The position numbers and the translations under genes are program-made. Below, in pieces: positions 41,954 through 52,101 of a DNA stretch of 64,000 nucleotides. The first letter of the stretch is position 1, and each line of letters starts with the position of its first letter. The DNA is from Anaerolineae bacterium (lineage in GTDB: Bacteria; Chloroflexota; Anaerolineae; Aggregatilineales; UBA2796): contig JAHBVK010000028.1 of the NCBI GenBank assembly GCA_019637555.1, forward strand, positions 1-64,000, given 5' to 3'. Below the pieces are notes generated by a model. It did no database searches. It was not told the DNA's origin and saw nothing but the letters and a program-made list of their open reading frames with translations.

Positions 41954-43792
41954 TTATAGCTCCTTCGCTGTAATGGTATCGGTGATCCAACGGGCTGTTA
42001 GGGGTAATCCATCGCACTTGGCTATCGAGATCAGCTTGGGAGCCATATCGGGGTAGTCAATGCTTAACATTTCAGCCATCTGCCCACTGTAATTGTTTTC
42101 GACAACGTAGATACGCTTGTGATTGGCGACGAAATCACGTGTCTTTTCACCCAGCGGCAGGGCGCGGACGCGTTGATAATCGAGCTTCACACCTTTAGCT
42201 GCCAGCAGATCAAATGCTTCCTGCATTCCGGCATCAGTCGAGCCGTAAGAAATGACGCCGATCTCAGCTCCATCGGTCAGTTTTTCCACTGGCTGCGGCG
42301 CTATCTTGCGTGCAGTGTTGTGCTTGCGCTCCAATCGCTGCAAGTTTTTCTCCCAGTCATCAGGACGTTCCGAGTATGTTGCTGCCTCAGTATGACCCGT
42401 ACCACGAGTGAAGTAAGCGGGACCTTGACCGGGGAAGGTGCGGTAACCGATGCCATCACCGTCCACGTCTTTATAGCGGGCAAAACCGCCATTGTTTTTA
42501 ATGTCGTCCCATGTCTTTACCTTCCCGTGATCAATGGGTTGATCGGGATACTCAAATGGATCGGTCATCCACAAGTTCATGCCCAAGTCCAGATCGCTGA
42601 GGACAAAGATCAGCGTTTGCAGCCGATCCGCTAGATCGTGCGCTCGCCATCCAAACTCGAAACACTCCTTCATATTGCACGGAAGCAGCACTACGTGTCG
42701 GCTATCTCCATGACCGAGGAAGTATGCCTTGAGCACATCACCTTGAGAAACGCGCGTGGGCAATCCAGTACTTGGACCCATGCGTTGAATGTCCCAGATA
42801 ACCGCTGGAATTTCCGCGAAGTAAGACATACCCGCGAACTCCGACATTAGAGAGATGCCGGGACCAGAAGTCGAGGTAACAGCACGTGCGCCCATCCAGC
42901 CCGCGCCGAGGACCATACCAATAGCGGCTAGCTCGTCTTCTGCCTGAACAATTGCAAGGGTGGTTGTTTTGGTTTCAGCGTCATAACGCAGCTCAGTGGC
43001 GTAATCTTTGAGGTTGTCCGCAAAGCTAGTCGCTGGTGTGATTGGATACCACGCTGCGACCGTCACGCCGCCAAAAACTGCGCCCAACGCACCAGCCGCA
43101 TTGCCTTCGATCAGGAATTTGCCAGCGGTAGAGTTCATGCGTTCGACTCGGAAGTTTGGCGACACACCGTACTTTTCCTGCGTATAAGCAGCCGCCTTTT
43201 CCACCACGCCCCAGTTCAGATCAACAGCCTTCTTCTTTCCGCTGAAGTGATACTCCAAAGCGGAGTGAATTTCTGGCAATTCAATGCCTAGCAGCGTCGA
43301 TACCGCGCCTACGTAAGCCATATTCGCCACGTAGTCACGTAGTGCCGCATCTGCGCCAGATTCTTTGGCGAACTGCGCGACTGGGACTCCGTAGTAATGA
43401 ATATCAGGGCGTGTCTCGGTAAATTTGATTTTGCGATCATCCACCCATTCCAGCGGATAGATAACCATGCCTCCGGGAGCAAGCTTTTGAATATCTTCCG
43501 CTTGTGTAGCGATATTCATGGCGATCAGGATGTGATAATCATCACGACGGGCGATGTAGCCATCCTTGCTGGCGCGGATATTAAACCACGTCGGCAAGCC
43601 CTGAATATTGGAAGGAAACAGGTTCTTACCGTTGACGGGAATGCCCATTTTAAACAATGCGCGGACAAGCGTATTATTTGCTGTCTGGCTACCAGACCCG
43701 TTCACCGTCGCAGCGATGATGGAGAAGTCATTGACGACCATATGACCCGTACCCGCAATTTGCGGTTCGGTTTCTACATTAACAGCACACAT
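41954..43792 (-). CDS. korA: 2-oxoacid:ferredoxin oxidoreductase, fused gamma-alpha subunit
   Basis: A 612-residue protein. Residues 1-190 are the gamma domain (NDFSIIAATVNGSGSQTANN), followed by the alpha domain with NAAGALGAVFGG, WYPITPATSFAD and GISLMSEFAGM. The fused order is usual in bacterial KorA/OorA-type two-subunit enzymes. The product is 2-oxoglutarate:ferredoxin oxidoreductase or a close relative; substrate choice cannot be fixed from sequence. It starts five bases after the FCD regulator, with AGGAG upstream, and is cotranscribed with it and korB. Confidence 0.9.
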   Translation of the reverse strand: MCAVNVETEPQIAGTGHMVVNDFSIIAATVNGSGSQTANNTLVRALFKMGIPVNGKNLFPSNIQGLPTWFNIRASKDGYIARRDDYHILIAMNIATQAEDIQKLAPGGMVIYPLEWVDDRKIKFTETRPDIHYYGVPVAQFAKESGADAALRDYVANMAYVGAVSTLLGIELPEIHSALEYHFSGKKKAVDLNWGVVEKAAAYTQEKYGVSPNFRVERMNSTAGKFLIEGNAAGALGAVFGGVTVAAWYPITPATSFADNLKDYATELRYDAETKTTTLAIVQAEDELAAIGMVLGAGWMGARAVTSTSGPGISLMSEFAGMSYFAEIPAVIWDIQRMGPSTGLPTRVSQGDVLKAYFLGHGDSRHVVLLPCNMKECFEFGWRAHDLADRLQTLIFVLSDLDLGMNLWMTDPFEYPDQPIDHGKVKTWDDIKNNGGFARYKDVDGDGIGYRTFPGQGPAYFTRGTGHTEAATYSERPDDWEKNLQRLERKHNTARKIAPQPVEKLTDGAEIGVISYGSTDAGMQEAFDLLAAKGVKLDYQRVRALPLGEKTRDFVANHKRIYVVENNYSGQMAEMLSIDYPDMAPKLISIAKCDGLPLTARWITDTITAKEL

Positions 43793-43797
43793 TACTT

Positions 43798-44529
43798 TTA
43801 GGACTCCTTGACTTGTTGAGGGGAAAGCGTGTTCACTCCGTCGAGCGCATCATCGTCAAGTGCAGCCTCAAACCGAGTGCGGAGCAAACGAGTGTGTTCG
43901 ATAAAGGCTTCTAAGGCACCGATGAAATTCTTCTCATCAATATTCTCTATGATCCGCGCGTGATAATTCCAAGCCTCCTGCCAATAGTGTAAGTCGGCGT
44001 AAGTATTCATCTCCACCGCTTCATAAGCATCCCAATACGCCTCAAGCAAGCCCTGAACAAAGGGATTTTCCAAACGCGAAAAGATTAGTAAATGGAACTT
44101 GCGGTGTTCGGCGTGGGGAATTTGAATAAAGCGGGTGTTACTGAGTTTCTGCTTAGCGGTATCTACTAGCTGTCGCAATTCCACTTTGTCGTCTTCAGTC
44201 AGTAGCACAACAGCATCGTACCAAAAGCTCATCTCGATCTTATTGCGGAGTTCAGTGAACGATTCGAATAGATGCTTGTCGCGTGCCAAGCCAAAGAGAA
44301 GACTCAAGCGAATCGCAGGAAGAAACTCGTAGGGGCGAGTGCGAATTCCAGTGCGAGTTCTAACGTCAACTAACCCGAGCGCTCGCGCAACTTCTAGCTG
44401 TTCGCGCAGCTTACCGACGTTGATGCCCAATTCATCACTTAGGTCGTTGAGTGACGGTAGCTGATCGCCGGGATTGATATGATGCTCAACAATGTAATTG
44501 AGCAAATCTGAATCAAGGGGCTTTGTCAT
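43798..44529 (-). CDS. GntR/FadR-like (FCD-type) transcriptional regulator
   Basis: A 243-residue regulator with an N-terminal winged helix (PGDQLPSLNDLSDELGINVGKLREQLEVARALGLVDVRTRTGI, residues about 18-62), the classic GntR fold, then an all-helical FCD-like domain (LFESFTELRNKIEMSFWYDAV; HRKFHLLIFSRLENPFVQGLLEAYWD). FCD proteins bind organic acids or metals. First gene of the operon with korA and korB, so it probably controls it in response to an organic acid. Three tandem ATTAAT-based repeats lie just upstream of its start. Confidence 0.85.
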   Translation of the reverse strand: MTKPLDSDLLNYIVEHHINPGDQLPSLNDLSDELGINVGKLREQLEVARALGLVDVRTRTGIRTRPYEFLPAIRLSLLFGLARDKHLFESFTELRNKIEMSFWYDAVVLLTEDDKVELRQLVDTAKQKLSNTRFIQIPHAEHRKFHLLIFSRLENPFVQGLLEAYWDAYEAVEMNTYADLHYWQEAWNYHARIIENIDEKNFIGALEAFIEHTRLLRTRFEAALDDDALDGVNTLSPQQVKES

Positions 44530-44549
44530 AAGAGGCTGCTACTCAGACA

Positions 44550-44576
44550 ATTAATCACATTAATCAGATTAATTTG
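44550..44576. promoter_or_regulatory. Three tandem 9-bp ATTAAT repeats before gntR-korAB, operator candidate
   Basis: ATTAATCAC (44550-44558), ATTAATCAG (44559-44567) and ATTAATTTG (44568-44576). The middle and last copies form a palindrome, ATTAATCAGATTAAT (44559-44573, single-base centre). It begins 21 bases upstream of the regulator's start, in a position suited to autorepression. Confidence 0.6.
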
Positions 44577-44701
44577 ATAGGTGGATCATACTATAGAAAT
44601 ACACTGGTGACAAGAGATATAAACAAGACTTTCATAGACCTGATATATCAGCTTTTCGCACATTTTCACACAATGGTTTGCTGAAAATTTGTAAAAAGTT
44701 C

Positions 44702-44730
44702 TTGACACGTTTGAATTTCGTCTTTATACT
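44702..44730 (+). promoter_or_regulatory. Near-consensus strong promoter
   Basis: TTGACA at 44702-44707 and TATACT at 44725-44730 with a 17-bp spacer. It is the best promoter match in the window and reads directly into the structured RNA at 44737-44815. Confidence 0.8.
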
Positions 44731-44736
44731 GTCGCT

Positions 44737-44815
44737 ATAGGTTCCCTAAAGAACCTTTGCACCCCACCCGCAAGATGAGCGCCACCCAGTCCTCACAGGT
44801 GGCGCTCTGCGTTTC
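44737..44815 (+). ncRNA. Candidate small RNA (three hairpins, ending in a terminator)
   Basis: About 80 nucleotides predicted from the promoter above. Hairpin 1 is AGGTTC/GAACCT (44739-44744 with 44751-44756, six-base loop), at the 5' end. Hairpin 2 is TTGC/GCAA (44757-44760 with 44770-44773) around the C-rich loop ACCCCACCC. Hairpin 3 is a perfect 10-bp stem (GAGCGCCACC 44777-44786, GGTGGCGCTC 44798-44807), then a T-rich tail. It could be a stand-alone RNA or a terminating leader of the SH3 membrane-protein gene 44 bases further on. It contains no ORF and matches no riboswitch I know. Confidence 0.6.
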
Positions 44816-44858
44816 TCCCTCTATAATCGTCAACGTCTATAAACAGATCAGGTAGCGG

Positions 44859-45749
44859 TTGTTGTTCACAACGGCACTCAGGCAACTTCGTTTGTTTTTC
44901 CTAACCGATAATGGATCCACACTTTCAGTCGTTGGAGTCAGCCTCCTTCTAATCGGGATTCTCTATGCTGCTGTGCGGTTATTGCGGCATGACTCGCAGG
45001 CGGGTCTAATCAGCATATTGCTGGCACTGGGCGGTGGGATCGGGTTGGCGCTTTCCAGCATTAGCACCTCACTAGACGGTGAAGTAGATGCCCGAATCTT
45101 GGCGCTGGCACTCATCGCAGGCGTAGTTACGGTGCTCGTTGGTGGAGTGCTATGGTTGAGAGAACGAAGGTTTGAATCATACCAACCTTCGCGTTCTTTT
45201 GGATTGCTCTATATCGGGGTTGGATTCTTTGTTTCGATCAGCGCGATCATGTTGCCGACTATTCCCGTGCAACTGCACACACCGCCGACAGTCGCTGTCA
45301 CAGCGACTATCACACCCACGCGCACATTGATACCTACACGTACACCATTGATGACCTTCACGCCAACAGGAATTCCGACGGCGACCACGACACCTACACC
45401 ACTACCTACGTTAACGCTCACGCCAACGCGCCCACCGTTGTTGCTCCCCACGCGCATCAATCAGACCGCCACTTCAGCCAGCAACGTCACTAATGTGCCT
45501 CAAACTCCGTCAAGTGGTTCTGTAGTCTGTACCGTGACAGTGCTGCAAAATGTCAATTTGCGGTCACAGCCAACGACAGAATCTGCAAGAATAATTACGA
45601 TTCCTTTCGATACTGTTTTGAATGTAAGCGGAAAATCGACGGACGGTCAATGGTGGCAAGTTCGGTACGAAAATCAAGCAGGTTGGGTAAGTGCGGAATT
45701 CGTACAGCCGGGTGCTGATTGCGGGAAGGTTCCAGTCGTACAGCCTTAG
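44859..45749 (+). CDS. Membrane-anchored SH3-domain protein
   Basis: A 296-residue protein with about four N-terminal membrane segments (to about residue 138), then a Thr/Pro-rich linker of about 60 residues (TPTRT, TPTPLPTLTLTPT), and a C-terminal bacterial SH3 domain (about 222-290; TVLQNVNLRSQPTTESARII ... GQWWQVRYENQAGWVSAEFV). Such domains usually bind peptidoglycan or peptide stems. The start is a TTG at 44859 after AGGTAG, 44 bases past the small RNA. The hydrolase that follows overlaps its end region. Confidence 0.75.
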   Translation: MLFTTALRQLRLFFLTDNGSTLSVVGVSLLLIGILYAAVRLLRHDSQAGLISILLALGGGIGLALSSISTSLDGEVDARILALALIAGVVTVLVGGVLWLRERRFESYQPSRSFGLLYIGVGFFVSISAIMLPTIPVQLHTPPTVAVTATITPTRTLIPTRTPLMTFTPTGIPTATTTPTPLPTLTLTPTRPPLLLPTRINQTATSASNVTNVPQTPSSGSVVCTVTVLQNVNLRSQPTTESARIITIPFDTVLNVSGKSTDGQWWQVRYENQAGWVSAEFVQPGADCGKVPVVQP

Positions 45750-45766
45750 CGTTGCGGAGTAGCGTG

Positions 45767-47413
45767 ATGGATCGGATTCACCTTAGCCAGTGGTTAGTTA
45801 TTTTATGCTTGGGGATGGGATCGCTGGGTAATCCGTCGTTGGCTCAGGCACAAGCGGTGGATCAAGTACCACGCTTCGAGAAATCCGAGTGTCCGATGTC
45901 CGTCACGGACGGTATCGAGTGCGGCTATCTGCTCGTGCCCGAAGATCGTCAGAGTCAAGAAACAGGCACAATTCGAGTTGCAGTTGCTATTGCACATAGT
46001 TTTGCTGACCAACCCAAACGCGATCCAGTTGTTTATCTGCATGGTGGTCCGAGCAGCAGCTTGTTGTGGCGCAGTGCATGGTGGGCGTGGTCTCCCTTCC
46101 GCGCCGATCGCGATGTGATCTTGATAGACCAGCGAGGTAGTGGTTTTTCAAAGCCATCGCTTGATTGTCCGGAAATGGACGAAATTCCTGTCGAGACGTT
46201 AACTCAAGGTATTGACGTTGAGATGGCAGCCGCCAACCATGCTACCTACGCCTTACAATGTCGCGATCGCCTGCGTGCTGCTGGCATCCGCCTAGAAGCT
46301 TACACCAACGCCGACATCGCTGCTGACGTAGAAGATTTACGGCGCTTACTTGGCTACAAGCAGTGGAATTTGTTCGCATGGTCGGCAGGAACACGCGTAG
46401 CACTGACGATCTTGCGTGATCATCCACAAGGCATTCGCAGTGTCATCCTTGATTCGATCTACATGCCGCCCTCGGTGGATTTCTATGCAGAACTTATGCC
46501 TAATGCTGTCGGCACGTTTCAAATGCTGTTTGATGCTTGTACGGCAGATGCAAACTGTGCCAGCACTTATCCTGATTTGCGCGGTTTGTTTCTGCATACA
46601 GTGGATAAACTTAACGACAACCCTCTAACTTTTGATGTTGAGCATCCCTTTACAGGCGAGCGATATCGTGCACGGATGAATGGCGCGGCATTCGTTGGGC
46701 TAATCTATCGCTTGCTGTACAACGCTGCCGACCTGCGAATACTGCCAAAGCTGATCCATGATGTATATGACGGCAGCACCGGATTGCTACCGCAGTTGCT
46801 GGTGGATCCGTTAATTGAACCAGATCGGTATTTCGTAGGTCTAAACCAGAGCATTCATTGCAGTGATGAAGCGCCATTCACGAGCAACCAAGCGATTGCC
46901 CACGCCAAAGCATCCCTCGATCCACGATTCGACGGTTTTTATCATTGGGATGTGGATGTGCGCGCTTTTATGCAATTTTGCGCTCAGTGGGGCACTCGCT
47001 CACCAGATCAACGGGAAAACCAGCCAGTAGTCAGCTCTGTTCCTGCGCTGATCTTCGCTGGTACTTTTGATCCTGCATCGCCACCGGCTCACGGTAAGAT
47101 CGCGGCTCAAACATTAAGTAACAGCTACTTCTTCGAATTCCCGACGTTGAGCCATTTTGTGTGGGTGTCGGGCGGCACATGTCCACAGCAAATCGCGCAT
47201 GATTTTCTGGATAACCCGACGGCTGCGCCCAACGCCGAATGCATAACGCAGATGCGCCCGCTTCAGTTTGAGGTCGGCGCAGAGCCGCCGCTTATTCGCA
47301 ATGTTATGCAGCAACCAATGGTGCGCATACTGTTAATTATTTCTGTAGGTGCTGGCATCATCGTCATCGCCCTCAGCGGGCTGATATGCTGGCAGCGTTA
47401 TCGTCGAAAGTGA
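45767..47413 (+). CDS. Secreted alpha/beta hydrolase with C-terminal membrane anchor
   Basis: A 548-residue protein related to tripeptidyl/prolyl aminopeptidases (TAP family). An N-terminal signal peptide (to about residue 28) is followed by LHGGPSSSLLW (oxyanion), IDQRGSGFSKP, and nucleophile Ser206 in FAWSAGT, where the first Gly of GxSxG is Ala. The Asp lies in AGTFDPASPP and the His in LSHFVWVSGG. A final hydrophobic segment (ILLIISVGAGIIVIALSGLI) and an Arg/Lys end anchor it outside. ATG 45767 follows GGAG. It starts 17 bases after the SH3 gene stop. Confidence 0.8.
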   Translation: MDRIHLSQWLVILCLGMGSLGNPSLAQAQAVDQVPRFEKSECPMSVTDGIECGYLLVPEDRQSQETGTIRVAVAIAHSFADQPKRDPVVYLHGGPSSSLLWRSAWWAWSPFRADRDVILIDQRGSGFSKPSLDCPEMDEIPVETLTQGIDVEMAAANHATYALQCRDRLRAAGIRLEAYTNADIAADVEDLRRLLGYKQWNLFAWSAGTRVALTILRDHPQGIRSVILDSIYMPPSVDFYAELMPNAVGTFQMLFDACTADANCASTYPDLRGLFLHTVDKLNDNPLTFDVEHPFTGERYRARMNGAAFVGLIYRLLYNAADLRILPKLIHDVYDGSTGLLPQLLVDPLIEPDRYFVGLNQSIHCSDEAPFTSNQAIAHAKASLDPRFDGFYHWDVDVRAFMQFCAQWGTRSPDQRENQPVVSSVPALIFAGTFDPASPPAHGKIAAQTLSNSYFFEFPTLSHFVWVSGGTCPQQIAHDFLDNPTAAPNAECITQMRPLQFEVGAEPPLIRNVMQQPMVRILLIISVGAGIIVIALSGLICWQRYRRK

Positions 47414-47523
47414 CAAATCAGGACAAATGTAATGCTGAATTCATACCCCGATGACAGTGGGATCACTTGTGAGGAGACGGTAACGGAGATAAATTTAGTA
47501 GAGGTTGATTGCTTAATGAATGA

Positions 47524-48549
<1,026 letters not shown>

Positions 48550-48586
48550 GCGGCAGAGCGAACTTTATCAGAAAGGAGCTTTACGC

Positions 48587-49777
48587 TTGAACAAGCAAAC
48601 AATTCGCGATATTGATCTAAAAGGTAAGCGCGTTCTGGTGCGCGTCGATTTCAATGTCCCCATTGAAGGCGGCGTGATCACCGACGACACCCGTATTACA
48701 GCGGCAATTCCAACACTACGAGCGATCTTGGAGCAGAAGCCCAAGAGCGTAGTGTTGATGTCACATCTGGGACGCCCGAAAGAAGGGCAGCCCGATCCAC
48801 AGTATTCCATGAAGCCAGTTGCGGCTGAACTGAGTAAGTTGATCGGTAAGCCCGTCGAATTTGAATCCGATCCACTGAGCGATGCCGCCGTAGAGAAGGC
48901 AAGCAAGCTGGACAACGGCGCGATCCTTGTGCTGGAGAATACCCGCTTCTTTGCAGGCGAAACCAAGAACGATACTGGCTTGGCGGAGAAATTTGCCAAG
49001 TATGGCGATGTTTTCGTCAACGACGCCTTTGGTTCGGCGCATCGTGCACACAGCTCAACGGAAGGCGTAGCACGTTATCTGCCCGCCGTTGCCGGACTGT
49101 TGATGGAGAAGGAACTAAACTTCCTCTCTAATGCTGTCGATAATCCAAAGCGTCCGTTAGTGGCGATCCTCGGCGGCGCGAAAGTCTCCGACAAGATCAA
49201 AGTGATCGAGGCGCTGTTGAGCAAAGCCGACAAAGTGTTGATCGGCGGCGGAATGGCGAACACCTTCTTCAAGGCACAGGGGCACAAAGTCGGTAAGTCT
49301 CTCGTTGAGGATGCCGCCCTCGACACAGCCAAATCGCTTTTGGAAAAGGGGGTCGGCAAGCTGATCCTCCCTATTGACGGTGTGATCGCAGATGATTTCA
49401 AGAACGACGCCAAGACTCAGGTCGTCTCCACTGCGGCGGATATTCCTGATGGCTGGCAGATTCTGGACATCGGACCTAAGACCATCGAAGCGTTCCGTGC
49501 GGCACTAAGTGATGCCAAAACGGTTGTCTGGAATGGTCCTATGGGCGTGTTCGAGATGCCGAACTTCGCTAAAGGCACCAACGCTGTGGCGGAGATCTTA
49601 GCTGAACTGACGGGCAAGGGCGTCGTCACCGTGATCGGTGGTGGCGACTCAGCAGCGGCAGTGCAGCAAGCAGGCTTGGCAGAAAAGATCACGCACATCT
49701 CTACTGGCGGTGGCGCGAGTCTGGAACTGCTGGAAGGTCAGGCACTTCCGGGTGTTGTGGCGCTGAAAGACAAGTAA
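48587..49777 (+). CDS. pgk: Phosphoglycerate kinase
   Basis: A 396-residue phosphoglycerate kinase that transfers the phosphate of 1,3-bisphosphoglycerate to [16 protein letters not shown] at the N-terminus, [10 protein letters not shown], and the C-terminal [15 protein letters not shown] are diagnostic. The start is TTG 48587 with AAGGAG (48573-48578) upstream. It is cotranscribed with gap, and ends at a strong terminator. Confidence 0.96.
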   Translation: MNKQTIRDIDLKGKRVLVRVDFNVPIEGGVITDDTRITAAIPTLRAILEQKPKSVVLMSHLGRPKEGQPDPQYSMKPVAAELSKLIGKPVEFESDPLSDAAVEKASKLDNGAILVLENTRFFAGETKNDTGLAEKFAKYGDVFVNDAFGSAHRAHSSTEGVARYLPAVAGLLMEKELNFLSNAVDNPKRPLVAILGGAKVSDKIKVIEALLSKADKVLIGGGMANTFFKAQGHKVGKSLVEDAALDTAKSLLEKGVGKLILPIDGVIADDFKNDAKTQVVSTAADIPDGWQILDIGPKTIEAFRAALSDAKTVVWNGPMGVFEMPNFAKGTNAVAEILAELTGKGVVTVIGGGDSAAAVQQAGLAEKITHISTGGGASLELLEGQALPGVVALKDK

Positions 49778-49797
49778 GTCTTCCACTCCTAATTCGT

Positions 49798-49849
49798 ATC
49801 CCCTTCTTCACTGTGGTGTCATAATAGCAGTCGAAGAAGGGGATTTTTT
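49798..49849 (+). terminator. Terminator after pgk
   Basis: A perfect 12-bp stem (ATCCCCTTCTTC at 49798-49809, GAAGAAGGGGAT at 49833-49844) with a 23-base loop and six T. The same stem sequence recurs in the terminator at 55374-55413. Confidence 0.88.
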
Positions 49850-49875
49850 CTGAAAGCACAGGGTGTAATTTACCT

Positions 49876-50703
49876 ATGGATATCACCGCACTGATCAAGG
49901 TCATTATTCTCGGCGTGGTCGAAGGTGTGACCGAATTCTTACCCATTTCCTCCACCGGACACCTAATCGTCGCTACCCGTATATTGCAGTACCCGCCGGA
50001 AGTGATACGAGATACTTTTGAAATCTTCATCCAATTTGGCGCGGTGATCGCGGTAGTTGTATTTTATGCGCGGGAACTGTTGCAAATGGCACAGAAGTTA
50101 CCTTCGGATCGCAACACACAGCGCTTTTGGCTGAATCTGTTCGTTGCTTTCCTACCTGCTGCCGTCATTGGCTTCTTGTTCAGCGATCAAATCAAAGCAG
50201 CACTGTTCAATCCAGTTGTGGTAGCAATCTCGTTGATCGTAGGCGGCATTATCTTTCTGTTAATTGAACGCGGAGAGCGCACCCCTGACGCGCATAACTT
50301 TGATCAATTGACGATTCGACATGCGCTAACGATTGGCATCGCACAGGTCTTTGCGCTGATACCGGGCGTCTCACGATCAGGTGCATCGATCATCGGCGGG
50401 ATGCTGTCAGGGCTGGATCGTCAAGTGGCGACGAAGTTCTCATTCTATCTCGCTATCCCGACGTTGGGCATTGCTACGCTATATGACATGTTCAAATCAC
50501 TGCGCAGTGGTGTTGTCACTGGCGCAGATTTACCGATTTTCGGTGTAGGGGCGCTGGTTTCCTTTATTGTGGCGTTGATCGCTATCGCGTGGCTGTTGAG
50601 ATTCGTCGCCAACAACAGTTTTCGCGCCTTCGGCATTTACCGCATCATTGCGGGCATTGTCATCCTTGCGTTGGTGATCTTCTTTAATCTCTCGGTGACC
50701 TGA
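49876..50703 (+). CDS. uppP: Undecaprenyl-diphosphatase
   Basis: A 275-residue membrane enzyme (BacA/UppP) that removes a phosphate from undecaprenyl diphosphate to recycle the lipid carrier for peptidoglycan and other glycans. EGVTEFLPISSTGHL and PGVSRSGASI hold the catalytic residues. About eight hydrophobic segments. It sits after the pgk terminator, and a GNAT-like gene follows five bases later. Confidence 0.95.
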   Translation: MDITALIKVIILGVVEGVTEFLPISSTGHLIVATRILQYPPEVIRDTFEIFIQFGAVIAVVVFYARELLQMAQKLPSDRNTQRFWLNLFVAFLPAAVIGFLFSDQIKAALFNPVVVAISLIVGGIIFLLIERGERTPDAHNFDQLTIRHALTIGIAQVFALIPGVSRSGASIIGGMLSGLDRQVATKFSFYLAIPTLGIATLYDMFKSLRSGVVTGADLPIFGVGALVSFIVALIAIAWLLRFVANNSFRAFGIYRIIAGIVILALVIFFNLSVT

Positions 50704-50707
50704 TACC

Positions 50708-51586
50708 ATGCCGGATTTCACAATTCGTCCATTGCAGACAATCGAAGAATTCAACGCCGTTGGCGAGGTGCAACTCAAGGCATGGGGCGTTGAAGATCGC
50801 GGTGAGATCGTGCCAACACCAGTTTTGCTGACTGCACAGCAAAACGGTGGCTTGGTCGCTGGTGCGTTCGATCCCCAAGGACAGATGATCGGTTTCGTCT
50901 TTGGCTTTGTGGGCATCACCGCTGAAGGTACGTTCAAACATTGTTCGCATATGGCTGGAGTGATTCCTGAATATAAGCGGCAGCACGTAGGCTATGCATT
51001 GAAGCTGTTTCAACGTGATTATGTATTGAAGCAAGGGCTGCTCGATCTGGTAACGTGGACATATGATCCGCTAGAAGGGGTCAACGCTACCTTAAACATT
51101 GCCAAGCTCGGTGGAATTGCACGACACTACTCAGAGAATCACTACGGTTACTGGACGGATGCGCTGAATCGCGGCATTCCTACGGATCGTTTCGAGGTGG
51201 AATGGTGGATCGCCAGTCCACGCGTAGAAAAGTACCTGCATCCACAGCGGCAGCGCGCACAACTCAAAGAACTGCAAGTCCATGGTGCAGAACTCCTGCT
51301 GGATACACACTTTGATGAGTTAGGCAATCTACACTTCGATGCGACTCATCTTGATCGTAGCAGCGGAGTGCTGTTACTAGAGATTCCAGCGGAGTATCAA
51401 CAGATCAAGCGGCATTCGATGGACTTGGCACGAGCGTGGCGCTTGAAAACGCGGGAAGCATTTCAACACTACTTTCATCATGGCTATGCAGTAGCAGATT
51501 TCCTTAGCGAGTCGGATGCCAAGTCTGGCTTTCGGCGCAATTTCTACGTATTCATGAAAGATGTCCCGGATTTAGGCGAGCGGTAA
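50708..51586 (+). CDS. GNAT-superfamily-like acyltransferase (COG3375-like)
   Basis: A 292-residue protein with an N-terminal GNAT-like domain: FTIRPLQTIEEFNAVGEVQ, VAGAFDPQGQMIGFVFGF, and the acyl-CoA-binding helix region SHMAGVIPEYKRQHVGYALK. The second half (WTYDPLEGVNATLNIAKLGG) is a conserved family region. The predicted acyltransferase has no known substrate. It probably shares a transcript with uppP, from which it is five bases away. Confidence 0.75.
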   Translation: MPDFTIRPLQTIEEFNAVGEVQLKAWGVEDRGEIVPTPVLLTAQQNGGLVAGAFDPQGQMIGFVFGFVGITAEGTFKHCSHMAGVIPEYKRQHVGYALKLFQRDYVLKQGLLDLVTWTYDPLEGVNATLNIAKLGGIARHYSENHYGYWTDALNRGIPTDRFEVEWWIASPRVEKYLHPQRQRAQLKELQVHGAELLLDTHFDELGNLHFDATHLDRSSGVLLLEIPAEYQQIKRHSMDLARAWRLKTREAFQHYFHHGYAVADFLSESDAKSGFRRNFYVFMKDVPDLGER

Positions 51587-52101
51587 CAGTGGGCGGCAGT
51601 GTAGTCGTTTTGGTACAGCCGAAAACCGGGGCATAGCAGTTGTTTTGAAAGCGCCGCACTGCAAATGCGCAGGTCATTATCAAATAATCGTATTGCACTC
51701 AACAGACCTTGCGTTTCTGAACCAGATCTCAACCAAGCAATTGCGCAGCTGTTTTTCGCATCATTTTTGGTTGAATTGGCATTCACCTTTGCTTTTGTTA
51801 AAACTCCCAATAATACGCTCACCGTCGCCGTAGTCTGGGCATATCTCCCCACATTTATATACGTCTAGCTCAAAAATAGTCAGAATTCTTAGATATACTA
51901 AACCCTACTTCAGACAATAGGATAGTGCGCTATCTAAGGTAAAGTGGAGTTGAACGAGCGTAAGGGTCCGTGAAAATTGTTAAAAAATTAAGTTGAACGT
52001 CTTCTGTAATTTTTCCTACATTGACGATTAATGCACTTTGTATACATAATAGACAGCAGTGAGATACAGGGCACACGCGTAATAGGGATAGGTACTGCGC
52101 C
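51587..52101. other. Intergenic region of 515 bases, no gene seen
   Basis: This is AT-rich in its second half, with no convincing gene or RNA. Short open frames (around 51640-51870) lack ribosome sites and coding character. The probable promoter of the sensor kinase lies at 52021-52050. An imperfect hairpin (GTTTTGG...CCGAAAAC, near 51608-51627) lies close to the 3' end of the acyltransferase gene but lacks a T-run. Confidence 0.5.
52021..52050 (+). promoter_or_regulatory. Candidate promoter of the sensor kinase
   Basis: TTGACG at 52021-52026 and CATAAT at 52045-52050 with an 18-bp spacer. Predicted start near 52057, about 45 bases before the TTG start codon. Confidence 0.5.

Noticed and set aside
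44737-44815. A known riboswitch class (fluoride, preQ1, guanidine-II)
   Set aside because: Conserved core nucleotides of these classes are not present.
51640-51870. Short open frames in the intergenic region
   Set aside because: No ribosome site, unusual composition and overlapping frames; no support for a gene.
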